DNA of 6,290 nt from Alphaproteobacteria bacterium (GTDB taxonomy: Bacteria; Pseudomonadota; Alphaproteobacteria; Sphingomonadales; Rhodothalassiaceae). Of this stretch, positions 1 to 5,190 are shown piece after piece. The position numbers and the translations under genes were made by a program. Positions within the stretch are counted from its first letter, which is position 1. Every line of letters begins with the position of its first letter. Below the pieces are notes generated by a model. That model saw only the letters and a list, made by a program, of their open reading frames with translations. It made no database searches and was not told the DNA's origin. The DNA is taken from positions 1-6,290 of the forward strand of contig RFKS01000175.1 in the NCBI GenBank assembly GCA_003694205.1, given 5' to 3'.

Positions 1-715
1 ACAGGATGCTGTCGGCATCGGGCGCGCGGATAAACTCGTTGATCGGCAGCCCGGTTACCGGATCGAGAACGCGCTGGATCACGTCACGACCCGTGAAAAG
101 CCCGATGCTGGCATCACCGATGTCGAACAGCGACTCCCAGTTCACACCGAGCTGCTTCAAGGTCGAGCGGCTGACCTCGGCAAACTTGACGCGCAGATTG
201 ACCTGCGTCGGCTGCACCACGCGCACATGATTGACGATCTCGACGCCGAGCACGCTTTTTGCGTAGCGCTCCGCGGCCTCGGCCATGCCGGCGGTCGGTG
301 CGACGCCATTGAGAAGCGCCATGCCGTTGACGAGCTGCACCTTGATCCGCGCCTGCGGCAGCAACTTCTCGTAAAGCCCGGTGAGCTGCGACAGATTGCT
401 GGTGACCACCAGCTTGGCGCTATAGACGGGCCGATCATTGGCGCCGATGGCGTATAGCGTCGTCTCGCCCGGCGCAACGCCGAAGACGTAGATCAGACGC
501 GGCGATTTCACTTGCACGTCGGCGATCGCCGGATTGGCGATGAAGATATCGCTCGCCGGCGCGTCGAGGCGCAGCAGCACGCCCTTGCTCACCTCGAGGG
601 TCAGCGAATCGCCGTTGGTGTGCAGGGTCTCGGTCGCCGCGTGCGAAGGGGCCGCGCCGTAGCTCATGACAAGAGCCAGCGCAAGGCAGGCGACGATGGT
701 GCGAATCGCGTTCAT
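1..715 (-). CDS. cpaC: Tad/Flp pilus outer-membrane secretin CpaC (RcpA family), N-terminal part
   Basis: CpaC (RcpA) forms the outer-membrane ring through which the Flp/Tad pilus leaves the cell. The frame is open from the ATG at 715 to the left edge, giving 238 codons; the C-terminal secretin pore domain is outside the window. Residues 1-26 look like a Sec signal peptide: MNAIRT, a hydrophobic stretch rich in Ala/Leu/Val, then a likely cut after SHA. Residues 35-80 match the pilus-secretin N-terminal domain, with a GDSLTLEVSKG start and the characteristic FIANPAIADVQV at about 58-69. Residues about 110-165 look like a BON-type domain (LLPQARIKVQLVNGMALLNG, then a helix and VEIVNHVRV). The hallmark VNLRVKFAEVSRSTLKQLGV begins at about residue 172 and opens the secretin module. 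The start lies 5 bases after the cpaB stop, with GAAGGA about 10 bases upstream. Family identity is strong; the truncation is only the window edge. Confidence 0.93.
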   Translation of the reverse strand, partial: MNAIRTIVACLALALVMSYGAAPSHAATETLHTNGDSLTLEVSKGVLLRLDAPASDIFIANPAIADVQVKSPRLIYVFGVAPGETTLYAIGANDRPVYSAKLVVTSNLSQLTGLYEKLLPQARIKVQLVNGMALLNGVAPTAGMAEAAERYAKSVLGVEIVNHVRVVQPTQVNLRVKFAEVSRSTLKQLGVNWESLFDIGDASIGLFTGRDVIQRVLDPVTGLPINEFIRAPDADSIL

Positions 716-720
716 CGGTC

Positions 721-1569
721 TCAATCCTTCGGCAATTCGAGCACGGAGACGTCCTTGCCCCGGCTGAGCGTGACGGTGGCCTTCGCCCCCGGCTTGTCGA
801 CAGGAGGCAGGACCGCGCTCACATCGGCGTCCCAGGTCGCGGTGACGGCACCTGCCGGCTCGGCTCCCGTTTCAAGGCTGCGGAGCGCGAGGCTCAGCGT
901 GCCGAGGCTTTGTGCCAGTGCGATCTTCTCGGCGATTTTCGGTGTCGCTTCGAGGGTGACAGTCTTGCTGACCTGCGGTGACGGTTCGCCATCGCCCCCA
1001 TTGCCGGGCGTCGTGCGCGTATCGACAGCAAGAACACGCAGATTTCGCACCACGGTCTCGCTCGCCAGCCGCTTCTTGCGGCTCGCATCCTCGACCTGGT
1101 GATTGACGATGAGATCGACCCGGTCGCCGGGAAAAACGAAACCCGAGACGCCGCTCACGGCGTTCACCGGCACCGTCACCGCGCGCATACCGGGGTTGAG
1201 AGCGGCCGCGAGAAATCCGCGCTCGCCAGGAGCGACGAGATTTTCCGTCGTCACCGGCATGCCCTCGGGCACCGCATAGCGGACGACATGGCCGACCAGC
1301 GAGTCCGGATTGGCGCGCCCCTCGACGTAAAAGCTGTCCCCGACCCGGTCGTCAGGCCACGACAGCCAGTCGATATCGTCACGCGCGAGCAGCTCACCGA
1401 CGGCAAGTGTCCGCGTGGCAACGAGCACACGCGTCGCCGGCTTTTCGGCGACCGTTACGGGTGCCGCGGGGGCGTTCGTGGTCTCGCTCAGCAGGCTGCG
1501 TGCCAGCATGGCCGTCGCCCCAGCCATGATGACCGCAAGCCCGATCAGAAGGATCGATCGCAAAGGCAT
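721..1569 (-). CDS. cpaB: Flp pilus assembly protein CpaB (RcpC family)
   Basis: CpaB (RcpC) is a periplasmic, inner-membrane-anchored component of the Tad pilus machine, thought to work with the secretin CpaC. The 282-residue protein has one N-terminal membrane anchor (about residues 5-24, hydrophobic after MPLRS) and a short Ala/Pro/Thr linker. A SAF-type domain starts at RVLVATRTLAVGELLARDDI (47-66), followed by WPDD. The family's central signature is also present: PGERGFLAAALNPGMRAVTV at 114-133, then PVNAVSGVSGFVFPGDRVDL at 134-153. A C-terminal segment, KTVTLEATPKIAEKIALAQS (202-221) followed by LGTLSLALRS, is also typical. The length is normal. The ATG at 1569 is 3 bases after the cpaA stop, with GGAG 8 bases upstream inside the end of cpaA, so translation is probably coupled. 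The tail (about 240-282) is weakly conserved and I assign it nothing. Confidence 0.94.
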   Translation of the reverse strand: MPLRSILLIGLAVIMAGATAMLARSLLSETTNAPAAPVTVAEKPATRVLVATRTLAVGELLARDDIDWLSWPDDRVGDSFYVEGRANPDSLVGHVVRYAVPEGMPVTTENLVAPGERGFLAAALNPGMRAVTVPVNAVSGVSGFVFPGDRVDLIVNHQVEDASRKKRLASETVVRNLRVLAVDTRTTPGNGGDGEPSPQVSKTVTLEATPKIAEKIALAQSLGTLSLALRSLETGAEPAGAVTATWDADVSAVLPPVDKPGAKATVTLSRGKDVSVLELPKD

Positions 1570-1572
1570 GCA

Positions 1573-2064
1573 CTAGGCTCCGCTTCGCAGGATTTCGAGA
1601 AAGCTTGCCGGAAAAGCGTTAACAATGGGTTCGGATACGATCGCGATGGCTCCGGCGGCGATCGCGACGGCATAGGGTACGCTGCCCGCATGGGCGTTCG
1701 ATGGCTCCTCCCTGAGCCGTCTCCGAACGAGGAGAATGAGGGCGAGAAGGCCGCCCGTCAGCGTCATCACGACCAGGAACGGGACCAGCCGATCGCTGCC
1801 GGCCCAAAGCGAAACCGCGGGTATGAGCTTCGCATCGCCGCCGCCAAGGATGCCAAAGGCAAAGAACGCCACCGAGACAATGAGCACGGCGACAAAGACT
1901 GCAAGATGCATCCAGACCTCCCCGACGACGCCGCTCCATGCCGCGGGAATGAAAAGAAGGATGACGGCGAGCGGAATGCGGTTCGGAATCAGGCGGGAGC
2001 GGAGGTCGGTCCACACCGCCCAGCCGAGCAGAGCGAATAAAATTGTATAAAATGCGAGGTGCAT
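1573..2064 (-). CDS. cpaA: Type IV prepilin peptidase CpaA (TadV type, peptidase A24)
   Basis: This is a small polytopic inner-membrane aspartyl protease that removes the leader from Flp-type prepilins before pilus assembly. The 163-residue protein has the A24/GxGD layout: the first catalytic aspartate in WTDLRSRLIPN (D20) and the second in GGGDAKL (D77). Several hydrophobic segments lie at about 2-18, 31-48, 53-72, 92-113 and 128-147. It has only the peptidase domain and lacks the N-terminal cysteine-rich/methyltransferase part of PilD-type enzymes, as is usual for CpaA/TadV. VPYAVAIAAGA near the C-terminus matches the family's IPYGVAIA-like segment. The ATG at 2064 is the only ATG giving a sensible N-terminus; the ribosome site before it is poor (AGG, 5 bases away). 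It is the first gene of the leftward pilus operon and faces pyrB across a divergent region. No pilin gene precedes it in this window. Confidence 0.92.
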   Translation of the reverse strand: MHLAFYTILFALLGWAVWTDLRSRLIPNRIPLAVILLFIPAAWSGVVGEVWMHLAVFVAVLIVSVAFFAFGILGGGDAKLIPAVSLWAGSDRLVPFLVVMTLTGGLLALILLVRRRLREEPSNAHAGSVPYAVAIAAGAIAIVSEPIVNAFPASFLEILRSGA

Positions 2065-2082
2065 TGTGCCTGAATACGTTGC

Positions 2083-2140
2083 CTGATCATTCTTGTGCTT
2101 GACCGGTAATAGAAAAAATTCGTTAACAAGGTCTGATCAG
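2083..2140. repeat. Paired CTGATCA sites, 50 bp apart (candidate operator pair)
   Basis: CTGATCAT (2083-2090) and the perfect 8-bp palindrome CTGATCAG (2133-2140) share the 7-mer CTGATCA. Their first bases are exactly 50 bp apart, close to five helical turns, and they bracket the AT-rich core of the divergent region. Such an arrangement could serve a dimeric regulator acting on cpaA, pyrB or both. The repeat is seen directly; the function is inference, and a 7-bp repeat can arise by chance. Confidence 0.3.
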
Positions 2141-2198
2141 ATGCACGAAAAGCATGCCCGGCGGCCTGCCACCGTACCATGCCGGCACCACCCCGGGC

Positions 2199-2214
2199 AC
2201 GGGCACTTGCCCGT
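2199..2214. promoter_or_regulatory. Perfect 7-2-7 palindrome over the pyrB -35 box (candidate operator)
   Basis: ACGGGCA (2199-2205), a CT spacer, then TGCCCGT (2208-2214) form a perfect inverted repeat that covers the predicted -35 hexamer of pyrB (2207-2212). The left arm sits in a tandem GGGCAC repeat (2195-2206), and GCCCG/CGGGC (2209-2213 and 2220-2224) adds a second, overlapping inverted repeat. It lies upstream of the predicted transcription start, so it would act as a DNA site, not an RNA attenuator. A repressor bound here would block the polymerase. No known regulator motif is recognised. Confidence 0.35.
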
Positions 2215-2235
2215 CCGCGCGGGCGCCACTATAAG
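2207..2235 (+). promoter_or_regulatory. Predicted sigma70-type promoter of pyrB
   Basis: A TTGCCC -35 box (2207-2212), a spacer of exactly 17 bp (2213-2229) and a TATAAG -10 box (2230-2235) fit a housekeeping promoter. Transcription would begin around 2241-2243, only about 3-5 bases before the ATG at 2246, giving a nearly leaderless mRNA. This agrees with the absence of a Shine-Dalgarno sequence before that ATG and makes a pyrBI-like leader attenuator unlikely. Based on hexamer match and spacing alone. Confidence 0.5.
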
Positions 2236-2245
2236 CGGCGCTTGC

Positions 2246-3268
2246 ATGTCGGACACGGACGGCAGGACGAGGAGAAAGCGCGACCGGGGAGCGCGCACAC
2301 CGGCACCGGCATCGCCGCCGCCGGGCAGGAAGCCGTTTCCGCACCGCGATCTGCTCGGGATCGAAGGCCTCGCCGCCGAAGAGATCACCTTCCTTCTCGA
2401 CACCGCCGAGGGCTATGCCGGTAGCGCGCGGCCGGCCGCCGGCCCGCGACCGCTCACGGGTCTCACCCAGATCAACCTCTTCTTCGAAGCCTCGACGCGT
2501 ACGCTGATGTCCTTCGAGATCGCCGGCAAGCGGCTCGGCATGGATACGGTGTCGTTTGCCGTCGCCGCCTCGTCGATCAAGAAGGGGGAAACGCTGCTCG
2601 ACACCGCGCAGACGCTCAACGCCATGCGTCCGGACGTTCTCGTCGTGCGCCATGCGCACTCGGGGGCGGTGTCGCTGCTTGCGGAAAAGGTGCACTGCGC
2701 CGTCATCAATGCCGGCGACGGACGTCACGAGCATCCGACACAGGCCCTCCTCGACGCCCTGACCATCCGCCGCCGGAAGGGCCGGCTCGCGGGGCTTACG
2801 GTCGCCATCTGCGGTGACATCACGCATTCCCGGGTGGCGCGCTCGAACATTCATCTCCTTGCGGCCATGGGCGCGCGCATCCGCGTGGTGGCGCCGCCGA
2901 CGCTGCTTCCCCGCGACTGCGACCGTCTCGGTGTCGAGGTGCATCACCACATGCGCGACGGGCTTGCCGACTGCGACGTCGTCATGATGCTGCGCCTGCA
3001 GAAGGAGCGCATGCAGGGTGCCTTCGTGCCGAGCGAGCGCGAGTTCTATCATTTCTACGGCCTGACGCCCGACAAGCTGGCGCGGGCCCGGCGCGACGTG
3101 CTGGTCATGCATCCGGGTCCCATGAACCGCGGTGTTGAGATCGCCACCGCGGTGGCCGACGACCTTGCGCATTCGGCGATCGAGGAGCAGGTCGAGATGG
3201 GGGTCGCGGTGCGCATGGCCTGTCTCGATGTGCTGACGCGCCATCTGCGTCCGGATATGGCCGCATGA
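2246..3268 (+). CDS. pyrB: Aspartate carbamoyltransferase catalytic chain (PyrB)
   Basis: PyrB joins carbamoyl phosphate and L-aspartate to N-carbamoyl-L-aspartate, the committed step of pyrimidine synthesis in the cytoplasm. From the ATG at 2246 it has 340 residues. The carbamoyl-phosphate site FFEASTRT is at 79-86, the lysine loop [14 protein letters not shown] at 110-123, and [11 protein letters not shown] at 161-171. The aspartate domain shows [12 protein letters not shown] (190-201), RLQKER (250-255) and [10 protein letters not shown] (287-296). The start is chosen because family homology begins at [12 protein letters not shown] (about 31) and no ATG, GTG or TTG lies in frame between 2246 and that point. 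The first 30 residues are thus a real Arg/Pro-rich extension ([15 protein letters not shown], then Ala/Pro). An upstream ATG at 2141 would add 35 unrelated residues and conflicts with the TATAAG promoter. The stop overlaps the next start (ATGA). Extension plus partner suggest a class A enzyme. Confidence 0.95.
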   Translation: MSDTDGRTRRKRDRGARTPAPASPPPGRKPFPHRDLLGIEGLAAEEITFLLDTAEGYAGSARPAAGPRPLTGLTQINLFFEASTRTLMSFEIAGKRLGMDTVSFAVAASSIKKGETLLDTAQTLNAMRPDVLVVRHAHSGAVSLLAEKVHCAVINAGDGRHEHPTQALLDALTIRRRKGRLAGLTVAICGDITHSRVARSNIHLLAAMGARIRVVAPPTLLPRDCDRLGVEVHHHMRDGLADCDVVMMLRLQKERMQGAFVPSEREFYHFYGLTPDKLARARRDVLVMHPGPMNRGVEIATAVADDLAHSAIEEQVEMGVAVRMACLDVLTRHLRPDMAA

Positions 3269-4515
3269 GCGCGATCCTGATCGACAATGTGCGGCTTCTC
3301 GACCCCGCCAGCGGGCGCGACGGCGGAGGCCGGGTACTGGTCGAGGACGGCCGGATCGCGGCCCTCGATCCGCGGCGCGTGCCGCAAAAGGGGGTCGACC
3401 GCATCGACGGCCGCGGCGGGATTCTTGCCCCCGGATTCATCGATATGCGCAGTTTCGCCGTCGATGCCCCCGCGGCGCTGGCCGGCGGCATCACGACGGT
3501 GGTGCTGATGCCGGACCAGGCCCCGGCGATCGATACCGCCGCCAAGGTGCAGTTCGCGCGCGACCCGGACCCGGCGACGCCATCGGTCAGGGTCGAGGTG
3601 ATGGGCGCGGCGACGCAGGAGACGGCGGGCACGGCCATGGCCGAGATCGGGCTCATGGCCGAGGCCGGGGCGGTTGGCTTCACCGACGGACGCCGGGCCA
3701 TTGCCGATGCCCTCCTGATGCGACGCCTGCTCGAATATGCGCGCCTTGTTGACCGGCCGGTGGTGCAGCATGCCGAGGATCCGGCGCTCGCCGCCGGCGG
3801 CGCCATGAACGAAGGCGAGATCGCAACCCGTCTCGGGCTGCCCGGCATCCCCGCCGCAGCCGAGGCAATCATGATCGAGCGCGACGCGCGTCTCGTGCGG
3901 CTGACCGGCGGTCGTCTCCACATCGCGCAGGTCTCGGCGGCGGAAAGCGTCGAGGTGCTGCGGCGCATCCGGCGCGAGGACGGCGCCGTTTCCGCCGGCG
4001 TCTCGCCGCATCATTTCACGCTCAACGAAACCGCGGTCGGCGACTACCGCACCTTCGCCAAGGTCTCGCCGCCGCTGCGCGGCGAGGAGGACCGCCGCGC
4101 CCTCGTCGAGGCCATCCGCGACGGTGTCATCGACGTCATCTGCTCGGCCCACGAGCCACGCGATCAGGACGCCAAGCGCCTGCCCTTCAGCGAGGCGGCG
4201 CCGGGGATCGTCGGCTATGAGACGCTGCTGCCATTGACGCTGGCGCTGCACCATCATCACGATGTGCCGCTGCTGCCGCTCATCGGCATGCTGACGGCGC
4301 GTCCGGCGGCGCTGCTCGGGCTTGCCGGCGGGCGCATCGCGGAGGGCGCGCCGGCCGACCTCGTGCGTTTCGATCCCGACCGCCCCTGGCGCATCGATCC
4401 GACGCGATTCCGCAGCGAGACGCAGAATACGCCTTTCACCGGCATGCCGGTTGCGGGCAGGATAGAGATGACCATGATCGGGGGACGGATTCTCTTCAGG
4501 GAGGAGGGATCGTAA
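3265..4515 (+). CDS. pyrC: Dihydroorotase homologue, probably inactive (PyrX/PyrC' type partner of PyrB)
   Basis: This 416-residue protein of the amidohydrolase superfamily has the class I dihydroorotase layout. An N-terminal beta region ([15 protein letters not shown], 4-18) leads to PGFIDMR (56-62), a barrel core, SPHHFTLNE (247-255), KVSPPLR (266-272) and a C-terminal [14 protein letters not shown] (387-400). Active-site residues are mostly missing. The DxHxHxR metal motif reads DMRSFAV; the following segment is about 12 residues shorter than usual before AGGITTV; the MPNT asparagine is Asp (MPDQ). The histidine of the CHVS-type motif is Gln (HIAQVS, Q222), and the catalytic TDHAPH reads SAHEPR (294-299). 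Only VVQHAED (H169) remains clear. Inactive homologues of this kind, also overlapping pyrB, are structural partners of aspartate transcarbamoylase in Pseudomonas; I infer the same here. Many databases label such proteins pyrC. A run of four histidines (329-332) is an oddity of unknown meaning. Confidence 0.93.
   Translation: MSAILIDNVRLLDPASGRDGGGRVLVEDGRIAALDPRRVPQKGVDRIDGRGGILAPGFIDMRSFAVDAPAALAGGITTVVLMPDQAPAIDTAAKVQFARDPDPATPSVRVEVMGAATQETAGTAMAEIGLMAEAGAVGFTDGRRAIADALLMRRLLEYARLVDRPVVQHAEDPALAAGGAMNEGEIATRLGLPGIPAAAEAIMIERDARLVRLTGGRLHIAQVSAAESVEVLRRIRREDGAVSAGVSPHHFTLNETAVGDYRTFAKVSPPLRGEEDRRALVEAIRDGVIDVICSAHEPRDQDAKRLPFSEAAPGIVGYETLLPLTLALHHHHDVPLLPLIGMLTARPAALLGLAGGRIAEGAPADLVRFDPDRPWRIDPTRFRSETQNTPFTGMPVAGRIEMTMIGGRILFREEGS
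4502..4508 (+). promoter_or_regulatory. Ribosome binding site of plsY
   Basis: AGGAGGG, a near-perfect Shine-Dalgarno sequence, ends 9 bases before the plsY ATG and lies inside the last codons of the upstream pyrC-type gene. It fixes the plsY start at 4518 and is much stronger than the site of any neighbour. Confidence 0.8.
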
Positions 4516-4517
4516 AC

Positions 4518-5105
4518 ATGGGGGCGGCGGACATCCTGACGGTCCTCGGGGCCTATCTTCTCGGTTCGGTACCGTTCGGCCTCGTGCTGACTCGGGCTGC
4601 GGGGCTTGGTGATGTGCGCCGCATCGGCTCGGGCAATATCGGCGCCACCAATGTCCTCCGCACCGGACACAAGGGGCTGGCCCTCGCCACCCTCGTGCTC
4701 GACGGGGCCAAGGGGGCGGTGGCAATCCTCGCCGCCCGCGTCCTGGCACCCGAGGCGGCACTCGTCGCCGGCTTTGCCGCCTTTCTCGGGCATCTCTACC
4801 CGCTCTGGCTCGGTTTTCGCGGCGGCAAGGGCGTGGCCACCTTTCTCGGCGTCATGCTCGCCGCCGCCTGGCCGGTGGGGCTCGCTTGCGCCCTGACCTG
4901 GCTCGCCGTCGCCGCCCTCTTCCGCATCTCTTCGCTGGCGGCGCTGGTGGCGGCCCTACTCGGACCGCTCTACGCCTGGATCTGGGCCGGTCCGGCCATG
5001 GTGGCGCTGGCGAGCCTGCTCGCGCTCTTCATCCTCCTCCGGCACCGCGCCAATATCGAGCGCCTGATCAAGGGGACCGAGCCAAAAATCGGCGGTGGCG
5101 CCTGA
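4518..5105 (+). CDS. plsY: Acyl-phosphate:glycerol-3-phosphate acyltransferase PlsY
   Basis: PlsY is an integral inner-membrane enzyme that moves an acyl group from acyl-phosphate (made by PlsX) to the sn-1 position of glycerol-3-phosphate. This is the first step of membrane phospholipid synthesis. The 195-residue length is typical. LGSVPFG (15-21) lies in the first membrane helix. The three conserved loops are all present: GSGNIGATNVLR (37-48), GHLYPLWLGFRGGKGVAT (91-108), and HRANIERLIKGTEPKIG (176-192) near the C-terminus. Further hydrophobic segments occur at about 54-75, 78-92, 110-134 and 138-174, in line with a multi-pass protein. The start follows the preceding stop by 2 bases and has a strong ribosome site, so it is in the pyrB operon. 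The link with pyrimidine genes looks like inherited gene order and not shared pathway. Confidence 0.97.
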   Translation: MGAADILTVLGAYLLGSVPFGLVLTRAAGLGDVRRIGSGNIGATNVLRTGHKGLALATLVLDGAKGAVAILAARVLAPEAALVAGFAAFLGHLYPLWLGFRGGKGVATFLGVMLAAAWPVGLACALTWLAVAALFRISSLAALVAALLGPLYAWIWAGPAMVALASLLALFILLRHRANIERLIKGTEPKIGGGA

Positions 5106-5190
5106 GCTACCATGTCCCGACAACTATGAATTGACTCCCGGAGTTCCGGACGTCACGATACGGGCAAATCGACGGGGGCCGCCGGGGGGG
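5106..5190 (+). promoter_or_regulatory. plsY-dprA gap with possible weak promoter and a G-run before dprA
   Basis: This 85-bp gap is the only sizeable break in the rightward operon. TTGACT at 5131-5136 is a good -35 box, but the hexamers 17-18 bp downstream (CACGAT at 5154, ACGATA at 5155) are poor -10 boxes, so an internal dprA promoter is possible but unproven. CCGGA-GT-TCCGG (about 5138-5149) is a short inverted repeat with no following T-run, so I do not call a terminator. Seven consecutive G (5184-5190) directly abut the dprA ATG; a second G-run (5174-5178) is better placed as a ribosome site, though still distant. Confidence 0.35.

Larger units (their letters stand above)
2065..2245. 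promoter_or_regulatory. Divergent cpaA / pyrB control region
   Basis: These 181 bp separate the start codons of cpaA (leftward) and pyrB (rightward) and must hold the promoters for both operons. The part next to cpaA, about 2099-2130, is strikingly AT-rich (six consecutive A at 2113-2118 and GTTAAC at 2122-2127) compared with the GC-rich surroundings. A TTGACC at 2099-2104 could be a -35 box, but no good -10 follows at 16-18 bp. The part next to pyrB is GC-rich and carries the better promoter and a palindrome, listed separately. On the minus strand I could not find a convincing sigma70 pair for cpaA. No small pilin or leader-peptide gene is convincing; an in-frame ATG at 2141 with AAGG 9 bases upstream could start a longer PyrB but adds unrelated sequence. 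Confidence 0.7.

Noticed and set aside
1099..2040. A 313-codon open frame on the plus strand
   Set aside because: It is opposite cpaB and cpaA; its product is a very polar, low-complexity sequence typical of an antisense shadow.
2112..2127. CtrA-type site (TTAA-N7-TTAAC) near the pilus operon
   Set aside because: Only the TTAAC half (2123-2127) is present; the partner half reads GAAA, so the match is too weak.
2195..2210. Sigma54-like promoter (GGGCAC...TTGC) upstream of pyrB
   Set aside because: The GG and GC elements are 11 bp apart; sigma54 promoters need 10, and the first base of the TGGCAC box is missing.
2141..2245. Upstream start or leader peptide for pyrB beginning at ATG 2141
   Set aside because: The frame runs directly into pyrB without a stop, so it is no separate leader. 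The 35 added residues are His/Pro-rich, unlike the family, and the TATAAG promoter lies within them.
3055..4761. A 568-codon open frame on the minus strand, and a 373-codon one at 2123-3244
   Set aside because: They lie opposite pyrB, pyrC and plsY, which are firmly identified. The translations are Arg/His/Gly-rich without domains, as expected for antisense shadows in GC-rich DNA.
5138..5149. Terminator after plsY
   Set aside because: The CCGGA/TCCGG stem is only 5 bp with a 2-base loop and has no T-run after it.
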